This document shows positions 1 to 8,765 of a stretch of DNA of 47,199 bases, one piece after another. This DNA is from Cudoniella acicularis (taxonomy: Eukaryota; Ascomycota; Leotiomycetes; Helotiales; Helotiaceae). Numbering within the stretch: the stretch's first letter is position 1; the number at the start of each line of letters is the position of its first letter. The notes below the pieces were generated by a model. That model had not been told where the DNA came from, made no database searches, and worked only from the letters and a program-made list of their open reading frames with translations. A program made the translations under genes and the position numbers. The stretch is taken from positions 1-47,199 of the forward strand of contig JAAMPI010000257.1 of assembly GCA_013054445.1 (NCBI GenBank). Direction: 5' to 3'.

Positions 1-36
1 ATAATTAATTTTTAGGGGGTAATTATACTATAATTA
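1..36. repeat. Terminal overlap of the circular contig, left end
   Basis: Bases 3-36 nearly repeat 47167-47199. The two ends share an AT-rich block around TTTTTAGGGGGTAATTA and then TATAATTA, with a small difference (TAC against CC) between the blocks. I read this as the untrimmed join of a circular molecule. The difference leaves room for a real short direct repeat. Confidence 0.7.
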
Positions 37-37
37 T

Positions 38-167
38 AGGAAGTTGGCTGAGTGGTTGGTATGGCGGGTTGAGCTATAAACTCTCTGGCATTGTGCTGGC
101 GATAAATTATTTATCAATTAAATATGCATTAACTTTGTATATTTCCAAGAGTTCAAATCTCTTCCTT
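38..167 (+). tRNA. Degenerate or chimeric tRNA-like element
   Basis: A perfect 6-bp acceptor pairing (AGGAAG with CTTCCT) encloses about 130 bases. The 5' part (GGAAGTTGGCTGAGTGGTT) resembles trnS(uga) at 5539. The anticodon arm (GAG-CTATAAA-CTC) resembles trnY but would give AUA. About 45 extra bases lie before a normal T arm (AGAGTTCAAATCTCT). It is probably a recombinant or decayed tRNA copy. Function is doubtful because intact trnY lies at 881. Confidence 0.45.
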
Positions 168-451
168 TCTTTTAGGTACAAAAAATTTGTACCTTTTTCA
201 ATTATATTTATATTATTATTAATTAAACACATGAAACACTATAGAAATTTAAATGTTATTTCAAAAGGCAATTCCTTGTTTAAAATAGAGGGAAAACAGG
301 AATATATAAGTGGACAAACCTAGTATATGGTAATATTTACATTGAATCCTTTAACTTATTACCTTGGTTTTAAATTATTTTAATCGCGGATCTTTAAAGA
401 AGATAAAAATTATTTTTATTATTGATTATTCTTAAATATAAGTTAATTAAT

Positions 452-830
452 TTTAATTTAGATATATTAGAATACTGTTCTAGAAAAGACGTAATTCAAA
501 TAAAATAATTTTATCTGGATATTTATCCTCTAAAATATAATATTTTAAAAATAACCGGTTCCTCTTTAGGTTACATAACGAAGATAGTCTATTTAAAATA
601 AGTTTACGTATAATATTTGAAGAGACATTTATTAAGAGGAAAATAGAGTACAAAGTGTAAATAGTAAAACTAAAATTAGTAAAGCCAAAGGTATACCTGT
701 TAAAGTTATAAATATGAATCAAGAATAAATGACAATATTTATCTAAAAAAACAGGTAAGTATTTAAATACTAGTAATTAAACTATTGGTTGTTGTATAAG
801 ATCTGGGTAAATTATTTTTTAATAAGTACT
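452..830 (+). pseudogene. GIY-YIG homing endonuclease remnant
   Basis: Frame pieces match the C-terminal half of the GIY-YIG ORFs elsewhere in the window. LDILEYC, then an in-frame TAA, then YPLKYNILKITGSSLGY correspond to FLEYC...LKPEYNICKTAGSMLGF in the 12330 ORF. Later pieces in shifted frames resemble the repeated basic C-terminal motifs of these enzymes. Several frameshifts and stops make it dead. It lies between a tRNA-like element (38) and trnY (881), the same layout as the other units. A small palindrome (AGGTACAAA/TTTGTACCT, 173-193) precedes it. The rest of 168-880 shows nothing else I can name. Confidence 0.55.
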
Positions 831-880
831 TAAATACAGAAAAAGTTTAAATTATAAGAAATATATTATAAAATTAAAAA

Positions 881-965
881 AGGAGGGTTCCTTTATTGGT
901 AAGAAGGGTTGAGCTGTAAACTCAGTAGTATTATACTTTTAAGAGTTCGAATCTCTTGTCTCCTA
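881..965 (+). tRNA. trnY: tRNA-Tyr (GUA)
   Basis: Cloverleaf with anticodon loop CTGTAAA (GUA) on a TTGAG/CTCAG stem, a long variable arm as expected for mitochondrial tRNA-Tyr, and T arm AAGAGTTCGAATCTCTT. The acceptor has six good pairs. It is the best of three trnY-like copies; the others are at 38 and 45022. Confidence 0.85.
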
Positions 966-985
966 ATGTTTATTGGTGCTACGCA

Positions 986-1061
986 ATAAAAAAGTAGTAT
1001 GGTAAGCCGTTTGCTAAACGCCGTGCTACAGCACTTTAGGTTTAGAACCTCTTCTTTTCCA
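986..1061 (+). pseudogene. Partial trnS(gcu) copy
   Basis: The anticodon arm (GCCGTTTGCTAAACGCCG, GCU), variable arm and 3' half match trnS(gcu) at 5244 and 45981. The 5' acceptor strand and D arm are replaced by unrelated bases that cannot pair with the 3' end. It is a truncated copy. Confidence 0.6.
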
Positions 1062-1106
1062 GTTATTAAGATTAATTATTATAAAAATATTTAATCTTTA
1101 GCTTCC

Positions 1107-1137
<31 letters not shown>

Positions 1138-1160
1138 ATTTATATATAAGGGTTACAGTT

Positions 1161-1233
1161 AGCCTTTATAGCTCAATGGTAGAGCAAGATACTGTTAATA
1201 TTTAGATAGATGTTCGATTCATCTTAAGGGCTG
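1161..1233 (+). tRNA. trnN: tRNA-Asn (GUU)
   Basis: Seven-bp acceptor (AGCCTTT/AAGGGCT), D arm with GCTCAATGGTAGAGC, anticodon loop CTGTTAA (GUU) on AGATA/TATTT, and a standard T arm. A TTA/ATT microsatellite precedes it at about 1106-1136. Confidence 0.9.
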
Positions 1234-1332
1234 ATATATAAAAGCTTATTATACGTGTTAGTATAATTAATATAAATTATATTTATATCTTTTGCTTTAT
1301 TTTTAATTTTTAATTTGGGCTAAACCTGGTTA

Positions 1333-1405
1333 GGTGTGTTAGTTCAATTGGTAGAACATTGTGTTTCGGCCACAAAGCTTACAGGTTCAAGTCTTGTACA
1401 CATCG
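1333..1405 (+). tRNA. trnR: tRNA-Arg (UCG)
   Basis: Acceptor GGTGTGT pairs with ACACATC. The anticodon loop TTTCGGC (UCG) sits on TTGTG/CACAA. It reads CGN codons; the AGR codons are read by trnR(ucu) at 24467. Confidence 0.85.
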
Positions 1406-1563
1406 AGATATACAATCTTAACTACTGTATCCTCACAATTGCTAAGCTAATAATTTATAATAAATTTATTTGTCTAAGTAAGGTAGTTATTCTATTCAAT
1501 TTTTCACATGCTCTAGTTATATAAAGGATAAAAATTAATGAGGTAAAATAAAATTGGTTTTTT

Positions 1564-2241
1564 ATGAACAATATATATCTTTTAAGTGAAACGCACACTA
1601 ATGGTTATAGAGTAGAGATCTTAGATATTCTTTCACTAATTGCTATTTTGTGTGGAATACTTGTCATAATTAGTAAAAATCCGATCGTTTCTGTATTATT
1701 TTTAATTGGTTTATTTTTAAGTATAGCTAGTTATCTTATTATATTAGGTTTAAATTTTATTGGTCTTTCTTATTTATTGGTTTACGTAGGGGCTGTTTCA
1801 ATATTATTCCTTTTTATATTAATGTTAATAAATGTAAGAATAAGTGAATTATTAAGTAATACTAGCAATAGTATACCTTTGGCAATTTTCATATCTATTT
1901 CATTTAGTTCTTTAGTATATGAAATATTACCATATAGTATTGTTGCTTTTAATACTAACAAATTTAATTTAAATATTATATGTTCTAATATATATAATGA
2001 CTTTTTCAGTAATTTTTTAAAATTAAGTGGTATAGAGTTCGATAACGGACAAATATATTTTGTTACTAGTAAAATCTGAGATGGTAATTTATCAGAAGCT
2101 AGTCATATTACAACAATAGGTAATATTATGTATACTAGTTATAGTATATGATTAATATTAACTTCTATTATATTATTATTAGCTATGGTGGGTGCTATTG
2201 TAATTACAATTAAACAAAAAACTTTACCGAGTAAAAACTAA
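1564..2241 (+). CDS. nad6: NADH dehydrogenase subunit 6
   Basis: Hydrophobic membrane subunit of respiratory complex I, 225 residues, close to the usual fungal length. It has about five membrane segments. The conserved segment GLSYLLVYVGAVSILFLF lies at about residues 68-85 (proton channel region). In-frame TGA codons at 2077 and further on read as Trp, so the standard code would cut it at residue 171. The start is the first ATG after the trnR spacer; the stop is TAA at 2239. No frameshift. trnV and cox3 follow. Confidence 0.93.
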
Positions 2242-2324
2242 AAAGTTTAATACTATAAAACTATTTAGTTTTTTATAATATACACATTATAATTAATTTA
2301 AATTCAGACTGAATTTAAATTTAA

Positions 2325-2396
2325 AAGGAATTAGCTCAATGGTAGAGCAACCGTTTTACACACGGTAGGTTGAGTGTTCAAATCACTTATTCCTTA
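2325..2396 (+). tRNA. trnV: tRNA-Val (UAC)
   Basis: Perfect 7-bp acceptor (AAGGAAT/ATTCCTT), anticodon loop TTTACAC (UAC) on ACCGT/ACGGT, and a normal D arm. It lies between nad6 and cox3 and probably helps process their shared transcript. Confidence 0.9.
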
Positions 2397-2549
2397 ATTA
2401 GAGCCTAATTACTATAATTAATAGTAATTATAAAGGTTAAAACCATAAAAACCTATTAAAAATTTTTTTATTATTTTATGGTACATTATATACCAATGGT
2501 ATGCATAAAAAGTTCGGTTGGGGCTATTATTTTTAATTTGGTGCGATAG

Positions 2550-3360
2550 ATGACAAATTTAACTAGAAGCATGTTTCAAGCTCATCCTTTTCATTTAGTT
2601 TCTCCGTCTCCTTGACCTATATATACCTCATTTGCATTATTAACTTTAACAACTAGTGGAGTATTAACTATGCATGCCTTTATTAATGGAGAGTTTTTTT
2701 TTAATGTCGGCTTTTGTATTAGTTGTACTTTCCATGTCTTTCTGATGACGAGACGTTATAAGTGAAGGAACATACTTGGGAAATCATACATTAGCAGTGC
2801 AAAGAGGTCTTAATATGGGTGTGGCTTTATTTATAGTATCAGAAGCATTATTCTTTTTAGGTATATTTTGAGCTTTCTTTCATAGTGCCTTATCACCTAC
2901 AGTAGAATTAGGTGCTCAATGACCACCTATGGGTATAGAAGCTATTAACCCTTTTGAGTTACCTTTACTTAACACAGTTATATTACTATCTTCAGGTGTT
3001 ACAGTTACATATGCTCACCATTCTTTAATCCAAGGAAATAGAAGTGGAACTTTATATGGTTTAGTTGCTACAGTAGTATTAGCTGTAATATTTACAGCTT
3101 TCCAAGGTGTAGAATATACTGTTTCTTCTTTCACTATTAGTGATGGTGCTTTTGGTTCATGTTTTTATTTTGGTACAGGTTTTCATGGTCTTCATGTCAT
3201 GATAGGTACAGCTTTTATTGCTGTAGGTTTATGACGTGTACTTGCCTATCATTCAACTGAAAATCATCACCTTGGTCTCGAGTCAGCTATTTTGTATTGA
3301 CACTTCGTAGACGTAGTCTGATTATTCCTTTTTATATCTATATATTACTGAGGTTCTTAG
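2550..3360 (+). CDS. cox3: Cytochrome c oxidase subunit III (one frameshift at a T run)
   Basis: Complex IV core membrane subunit. It opens [17 protein letters not shown] and contains [19 protein letters not shown] and [20 protein letters not shown], all diagnostic of Cox3. The frame breaks in a run of nine T at 2694-2702: eight T would give [20 protein letters not shown]. With one T removed the gene is 269 residues, exactly the usual fungal length, ending at TAG 3358. The extra base looks like a consensus error because every other part is conserved. A short cox3-derived fragment lies at about 21557. Confidence 0.93.
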
Positions 3361-3384
3361 TAATTTATATTCTAATTTATATTT

Positions 3385-3408
3385 CTTTAGATAATTTCGT
3401 CTCTTTTT
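3385..3408 (+). promoter_or_regulatory. HEG leader stem-loop plus T run, copy 1
   Basis: CTTTAGATAATTTCGTCTC followed by a T run. This sequence, with its preceding ATTT, is identical to 46181-46205. Related copies occur at 12224, 13350, 45284 and, more weakly, 5672. It stands 19 bases before the ATG of the LAGLIDADG ORF. It may be a processing or translation signal of the endonuclease genes. Confidence 0.5.
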
Positions 3409-3426
3409 CAATTAAAAAAAAAACAA

Positions 3427-4354
3427 ATGATACAAAACAACAAACATATTGTAAAATTTTCAAAGTTATATAAGCCAAATTATAAGATAGATCCTTATTA
3501 TATAACCGGATTAACAGAAGCTGAAGGATCTTTTTCTATTATGAAATTTAAAGATAAAAGAGCTAAATATGATATTAATGTCGGTTTAAGGTTTAAAATA
3601 ACAATGCTAGCTAATGAAACCGAATTATTAAACATGGTTAAAGATTTTTTTGGTTGTGGTAATATTTATTTAGGTAAAGATGATAGTGTTAGTTTTGAAA
3701 TAGGGGATATAAATCTTATAAATAGATTTATTATACCTCATTTTACTAATTATTCTTTAAGAGGTACCAAATATTTATTTTTTTTTTAAGTTTCAAAAAA
3801 GCTGTTGATATTATTAACTCTAAGGAACATCTTACAAAAGTGGATGTTAATGAAATAATAGAAATCAGTAATGTTATGAATTCTTATAGAGAAAATTTCC
3901 AATTGAGTATAGTCCTATGCATACTATTATTAGTAATCCGGGATATATACCTATAGACGGTAATTATATAAATGGGTTTATAGCTGGAGATGGTTGTTTA
4001 GCTTTTAATACAAAAGATGTTAATTTTGGCAGAATGTTTTTACAAATTAGTCAACATAAAAATAACAGGCTTTTGTTACTTTCTATTGCAAATTTCTTTA
4101 AATCTCCATCTAAAGTTTATTACCATGATACTAATTCATTACAAATTACGTTAAGTGGTATTAAATTATGAGAAAGTGTTATATTTAATCATTTTAGTGT
4201 ATATCCTTTATATGGAAGTAAGATAATTAGATTAAATAAACTCTTTTTAATTAGAGAACTTATCTTAAATAATAAACATTTAATTAAAAAAGGTAGAGGT
4301 AGAATATGAGATCCTAAAGTTAAATTTCAAGTAATTAATATCTGAAATAGTTAA
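3427..4354 (+). pseudogene. Free-standing LAGLIDADG homing endonuclease, frameshifted
   Basis: Double-motif LAGLIDADG DNA endonuclease. The first motif is ITGLTEAEGSFSI (residues ~22-34). The second is INGFIAGDGCLAF, in a later frame. The ORF is intact to about 3775, shifts at the long T run ending at 3787, and shifts again near 3915 where no homopolymer explains it. It then reads through two Trp TGA codons to TAA at 4352. Cox3 is complete upstream, so this is not an intron ORF. It carries the same leader as the GIY-YIG genes and is followed by trnK. It is either decayed or damaged by both errors and mutation. Bases 4355-4549 hold no gene; a GCAGGTTTATCTATAGCCTGC hairpin lies near 4370. Confidence 0.8.
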
Positions 4355-4410
4355 TATTATCCTAGTATAAGCAGGTTTATCTATAGCCTGCTTATGACAA
4401 ATTAAAAATT

Positions 4411-4434
4411 TTTTTCACACCTAGTATTGTGTTA
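4411..4434 (+). repeat. TAGTATTGTGTTA repeat, outlying copy
   Basis: CCTAGTATTGTGTTAATAG matches the repeats at about 41991 and 42968 that flank the unknown ORFs near 42 kb. It is the only copy far from that region. Confidence 0.4.
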
Positions 4435-4549
4435 ATAGTAAATATAAACAATAACATATGAATAAAAGAAATTATTTTACAGCTTATTTAAAAAAGTATA
4501 ATTCGTTTTTTGCTCTTCTTATAAAGAAGTATATATTTTTAAATATATA

Positions 4550-4621
4550 GAGATCTTAGTTTAATGGTAAAATACGAGACTTTTAATCTTTGTTATATGG
4601 GTTCGAACCCCATAGATCTTA
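4550..4621 (+). tRNA. trnK: tRNA-Lys (UUU)
   Basis: Acceptor GAGATCT/AGATCTT, anticodon loop CTTTTAA (UUU), and T arm GGGTTCGAACCCC-type. Start of a dense tRNA block. Confidence 0.9.
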
Positions 4622-4630
4622 TTTATATAA

Positions 4631-4701
4631 GCGGTCATCGATCAACGGTAGGTCTACTGTCTTCCAAACAGATGATGTCGGTTCAAGTCCGACTGACCGC
4701 A
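4631..4701 (+). tRNA. trnG: tRNA-Gly (UCC)
   Basis: Perfect acceptor GCGGTCA/TGACCGC. Anticodon loop CTTCCAA (UCC) on ACTGT/ACAGA. Confidence 0.93.
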
Positions 4702-4730
4702 ATATTTAGCAATAATTTAAGATATTTTTT

Positions 4731-4916
4731 AATTTAAGCTCTCTTAAAATAAAGGGATCAATTATTATATATCGTGCTTTATTAAAATATGGTCATTCTA
4801 AATTTAGTTTTTATATTCTCGAGTATTGGCAATCCAGCATACTAATTGCCAGAGAACAACAATATATTTATCTTTTAAAACCAGAGTATAATATTTTAAA
4901 TAAGAAAAATTCTTAA
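4731..4916 (+). pseudogene. GIY-YIG endonuclease C-terminal fragment
   Basis: An open stretch without a start encodes IIIYRALLKYGHSKFSFYILEYW, then REQQYIYLLKPEYNIL, and ends at TAA 4914. It matches the middle of the 12330 and 45333 enzymes (YRALL..GY..F.L..LEYC, REQYY..LKPEYNI), which forms the second half of the GIY-YIG fold. The GIY and YIG strands themselves are missing. The stop codon directly abuts trnA, again giving an ORF-then-tRNA order. Confidence 0.7.
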
Positions 4917-4987
4917 GGGGACATAGTTCAATGGTAGAACTGTGACTTTGCAAGTCATTAATTTCAGTTCGATTCTGAATGTCTCCA
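4917..4987 (+). tRNA. trnA: tRNA-Ala (UGC)
   Basis: Acceptor GGGGACA/TGTCTCC, anticodon loop TTTGCAA (UGC) on GTGAC/GTCAT. It begins on the base after the stop codon of the preceding endonuclease fragment. Confidence 0.92.
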
Positions 4988-5049
4988 TAAATATTTTTAT
5001 GGATAAAAAGTTACATTTATTAATAATAATTATTATTATTTGCTTAATT

Positions 5050-5130
5050 AAAAAAAGAGCTTAATAAGCTCTTTTGGCTGAGCGGGGTCTTGAAGCAACC
5101 TAGGTTGTAAGTTCTAATTCGGCTGGTCGT
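5050..5130 (+). pseudogene. Hairpin plus trnF-derived fragment
   Basis: The segment GAGCGGGGTCTTGAAGCAAC and the bases after it nearly match trnF at 13721 over the D arm, anticodon arm and T stem. The 5' acceptor part is replaced by a strong hairpin, AAAAGAGCTTA / TAAGCTCTTTT (about 5053-5075). The 3' acceptor does not pair. It is a tRNA-Phe remnant. Confidence 0.55.
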
Positions 5131-5140
5131 AAAATAGAAA

Positions 5141-5212
5141 GGGTCAGTATTCTAATGGTAAGAAACTTCTTTGTCAAGGAAGTATATGCGGGTTCGATAC
5201 CCGTCTGGCCCG
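5141..5212 (+). tRNA. trnD: tRNA-Asp (GUC)
   Basis: Acceptor GGGTCAG/CTGGCCC. Anticodon loop TTGTCAA (GUC). Confidence 0.92.
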
Positions 5213-5243
5213 TATAGTATTATTAAAATTAATATAATAATTA

Positions 5244-5324
5244 GGAAAGGTTGCCATTGGTAGGGCGAGCCGTTTGCTAAACGTCGTGTGAAAACACTTG
5301 AGAGTTCGAACCTCTTCCTCTCCG
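5244..5324 (+). tRNA. trnS1: tRNA-Ser (GCU), copy 1
   Basis: Anticodon loop TTGCTAA (GCU), a long variable arm and T arm GAGAGTTCGAACCTC. The acceptor GGAAAGG/CCTCTCC has one A-C mismatch. A second complete copy at 45981 pairs better in the acceptor. Confidence 0.85.
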
Positions 5325-5375
5325 ATAAAATGATAAAATATTATAATTAAATATGTATAATATTATACATATATT

Positions 5376-5446
5376 AAGAGTATAGTTTAATGGTAGAATA
5401 TGAAGCTTCAAACTTTATTATCTCAGTTCAATTCTGAGTGCTCTTG
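5376..5446 (+). tRNA. trnW: tRNA-Trp (UCA)
   Basis: Anticodon loop CTTCAAA (UCA) on TGAAG/CTTTA, acceptor AAGAGTA/TGCTCTT. UCA reads both UGA and UGG. This explains the many in-frame TGA codons in conserved Trp positions across the window. Confidence 0.93.
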
Positions 5447-5455
5447 TGTACTAAA

Positions 5456-5528
5456 GATTTCTTGGCTTAATTGGTAAAGCGTATTCTTGATAAGGATAAT
5501 ATTTGTGGTTCAAATCCACAAGGAATCA
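5456..5528 (+). tRNA. trnI: tRNA-Ile (GAU)
   Basis: Acceptor GATTTCT/AGGAATC, anticodon loop TTGATAA (GAU) on TATTC/GGATA. Confidence 0.9.
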
Positions 5529-5538
5529 ATTCCAATAA

Positions 5539-5624
5539 AGGAAGTTGACTGAGTGGTTGAAAGTGCCTGTCTTGAGTACAGGTTAATTTAATAGATTACA
5601 AGAGTTCGAATCTCTTACTTCCTG
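5539..5624 (+). tRNA. trnS2: tRNA-Ser (UGA), copy 1
   Basis: Acceptor AGGAAGT/ACTTCCT, anticodon loop CTTGAGT (UGA) on CCTGT/ACAGG, and the long variable arm of a class II tRNA. A second complete copy is at 47031. Confidence 0.92.
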
Positions 5625-5671
5625 TGGATATATTATCATATAATTATACTATAATTATCATATGATTATAT

Positions 5672-5699
5672 GCGCTTCATAAAATTATGTCTCTTTTTT
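5672..5699 (+). promoter_or_regulatory. Solo HEG-type leader, no ORF
   Basis: GCGCTTCATAAAATTATGTC followed by TCTTTTTTA matches the leader before the GIY-YIG gene at 12330, including the upstream CATATGCGCTT-like part. Here only about 40 bases separate it from trnP and no ORF follows. It may be a remnant left after loss of an endonuclease gene. Confidence 0.4.
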
Positions 5700-5738
5700 A
5701 AAACAAAATATAAGTACGATTAACTTCTAATACTTATA

Positions 5739-5812
5739 CGGGTCAGAGTCGGAATGGTTAAGATGCCTTGTTTGGGTCAAGGAGATACTCTGTTCGATTC
5801 GGAGTGACCCGA
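5739..5812 (+). tRNA. trnP: tRNA-Pro (UGG)
   Basis: Perfect acceptor CGGGTCA/TGACCCG, anticodon loop TTTGGGT (UGG) on CCTTG/CAAGG. It lies just upstream of rnl. Confidence 0.93.
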
Positions 5813-8765
5813 TAATTATAATAACCCTGATTTTATAAACGACTATTGGGTGCAAGGTTGTTAGTAATGTCAATGATATCTACATATTGTTTCTATACTA
5901 TATTAGTATAGGAAAGTATATAAAGAAACTATTAGGGATGCCTGGCTATATATTAAAGAGAGTAACTATATTTAATTTGTGTATAAAAAAAACATACACA
6001 TGAACTCTTAGAGAAATTCAATAATAAACGAAGTGAATCGAAATATCTTAGTAACTTTAGGAAAAGAAATCAAACGAGATTCTATGATTAGTGTGAATGA
6101 AAGTAGAAAAGCCTATATTAATATCAGTATATTGTGATCATATAAATAGGATATGCAGGATTAGTTAAGTTATCTTCTATAGTTTAGTAGGTAGAATAAA
6201 TGCAAAGAATTTTATTCTTTATATTTATTAGATCGCTAGTTTAAAGATAAAATAAATATTAAATTATTTATAATCTACTGATAAATTAAATAAGTAAAAT
6301 GGGAAAAACCTGTTTGAATATAAAGGGGAACCTTCCTCTAAGGCTAAATATAATATATAAGCGACAGCGTATAGTACGGTGATGGAAAGGTTTGAAATAG
6401 TAGTTTTATAAGCAGCTCGAGTAAATTTTAAATAAAAAGTAAGAGCGTACCTTTGGCATAATGGGTCAGCGAGTTAATATTAGATGCGAGCAGGAATGCC
6501 CAGATAAACCAATTATGAAATAATGAATTAGTATCTAAAATTAGACCCGAAGCCTGGTGATCTTACTACAGTCAGGGTTATAAAAGCCCGAACGGGTTAT
6601 CGTTGTATAGATATCCGAAGAACTGTGGTAAGTTAGTGAAAGACAACACTGACTAGGATAGCTGGTTTTCTGCGAAACCTATATAAGTAGGTAATTCAAA
6701 TTACATCATAGCAGGTACAGAACTGTGATCTCAGGCAACTTATATTTTCTTATTTTTTATTATTAAGAATAAGGGATAATTTTGCATATATCGGGGAATC
6801 GTGATGATTTTATTGGTGAGTATTCGCACTCGGAAGGGCAATGATGAATATTGAATAATCGGACATAGTACGATAAGGTTGTATGTCTAAAGGGAAACAG
6901 CCCAGAACAAGAGTTAAGGTTCCAAAATTATTGTTAAGTGAAATTAAGGTAGTTTCTATCTAATACGACTAGGAAATTGACTTAGAAGCGGTTCATTTTT
7001 TGAAGATCTCGTAACAGAGCACTGGTTTAGTAATTTTTTTTAATTGCTTTGATAGTTGCACCGAAAATTTAACGGATCTAAACAATATACCGACACCTTG
7101 TCCATATTTTATAATAATTTATATTATTATATATAATGGGGTAGCAGAACGTTGGGTAAATCTTAGACTTATTCTTTTTAAGAATAATTATCAGATAACC
7201 CAAGTGAGAATGCTGACATGAGTAACGAAAAAGGGAATAATACCCTCGCCTAAAGCTTATGGTTTTTATAAAGTAACGGCCTCTAAGTTTACCAACCTAA
7301 GGGATTAAACGATGAGTAAATCTTTGTTACAAAGTAACAACCTTTGCATAATAGTGAAAAAGGTTCTGGAAAAACAGTAACAGTTATAAAGAAAAAATAT
7401 AAATAATTCTTTTTTAATTAATGTTTATTTTTATTATGCAATAAACTTATGGGGACTATAATTAAAAAAGGTATAAATAATAAAAACCGTACCTAGAAAC
7501 TACCACAAGTAAGCTAGTAGAGAATACGAAGGCGTTTGAGTGAACAATCATTAAGGAACTCGGCAAACTAACTACCGTAACTTCGGGATAAGGAGAGCCA
7601 TTCCTCCTGATTAATATCAGGTAAAGAATAGGAAGCATGGAATAGTGTTGTACGACTGTTTAATTAAAACAAAGCACTCTGCAGTAAGATAATAAATCAA
7701 AGTATTGAGTGTGATTTCTGCCCGATGTCGGCTGGTTAACGGATTTTCTAAGCTGACTAATATAAGCTTGGTTTTGAAGGAAACCCCGATCAATGGCGGC
7801 CTTACCTATGAGGGTCCTAAGGTAGCGGAATACCCTGGCCGTTAAATGCGGTCTTGCATGAATGATTTAACGATACAACAGCTGTCTCAATGATTGGCTC
7901 AGTGAAATTGGAATAACTGTGCAGATACAGTTTACCTCTAGTTAGACGAGAAGACCCTATGCAGCTTTACTGTTACTAGTAATTGGATATGATATTACGC
8001 AATTTTAGTGTATAAGGTAGAAGGAAAGAGAGGTCCAAAATTGAAACACCTTTATTTAGTATAATCATATTGGTAGATATTATCTACGTCCGAGTATATG
8101 GCGTTCATTCCTTAGTCGGGATAAAAATGGATGATAAATATAACGAGCAAAAAAGGGCAGAATCTATCCCTCCGCTCTCCATAAATACAAAGATTAACCT
8201 TTAAAGGGAACAATTGCTAGGAGGCAGTTTATGCGGGGCACAGATCCCATAAAAAGTACCTGGGTGTATCCAAAGTTAATTTTGGTAAAATTGTCATAAT
8301 CTAAATATGACAGAAAAATATATAATTTTCTTAAATCATATTAAGAATTCGATGTATTTTTTATATATTTTTAGTTTGTTATTTGGTATAACTTAAGTTA
8401 TAATCAATCCAGCTATATATCTAGTTAAGTTAGAACTAATAATTTTTATTCAAGTAAGATTTTAACTATATGGAAAATAGATGTAATTAAAACATTAGTA
8501 TAAAAAATACTTTTTAATGTTTTTAATTTTATTATTATGTATGCTATAAAAAAAGAGGGTAGCACCTTTTATGTCAAAGGTATATTACCTTTATGTCGAT
8601 AGTTAAAAACTAATAATATAATTATGTTTATTACTTGTCAAGTTTAATGGCTTAATCTTGCTTTACTGTCTGACTTACATGTCTATCAGTCGCGTAAGCG
8701 GGGCATATGATCACAAGATGCAGAAAGGAAAGGTCTTGGATTTTTGAAAAAGCTACGCTAGGGAT

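Noticed and set aside
69..323. 84-codon + frame at the left end
   Set aside because: Overlaps the tRNA-like element and its flank; composition is random.
480..722. Reverse-strand 80-codon frame
   Set aside because: Antisense to the dead GIY-YIG remnant; every supported gene is on the + strand.
1106..1136. TTA/ATT microsatellite as a CRISPR-like array
   Set aside because: Simple trinucleotide repeat without spacers; not expected in a mitochondrion.
1336..1524. 62-codon + frame
   Set aside because: It is trnR(ucg) read as protein.
2077..2079. Apparent premature TGA stops in nad6, cob, cox1, cox2 and others
   Set aside because: TGA falls at conserved Trp positions and trnW has anticodon UCA, so these are sense codons.
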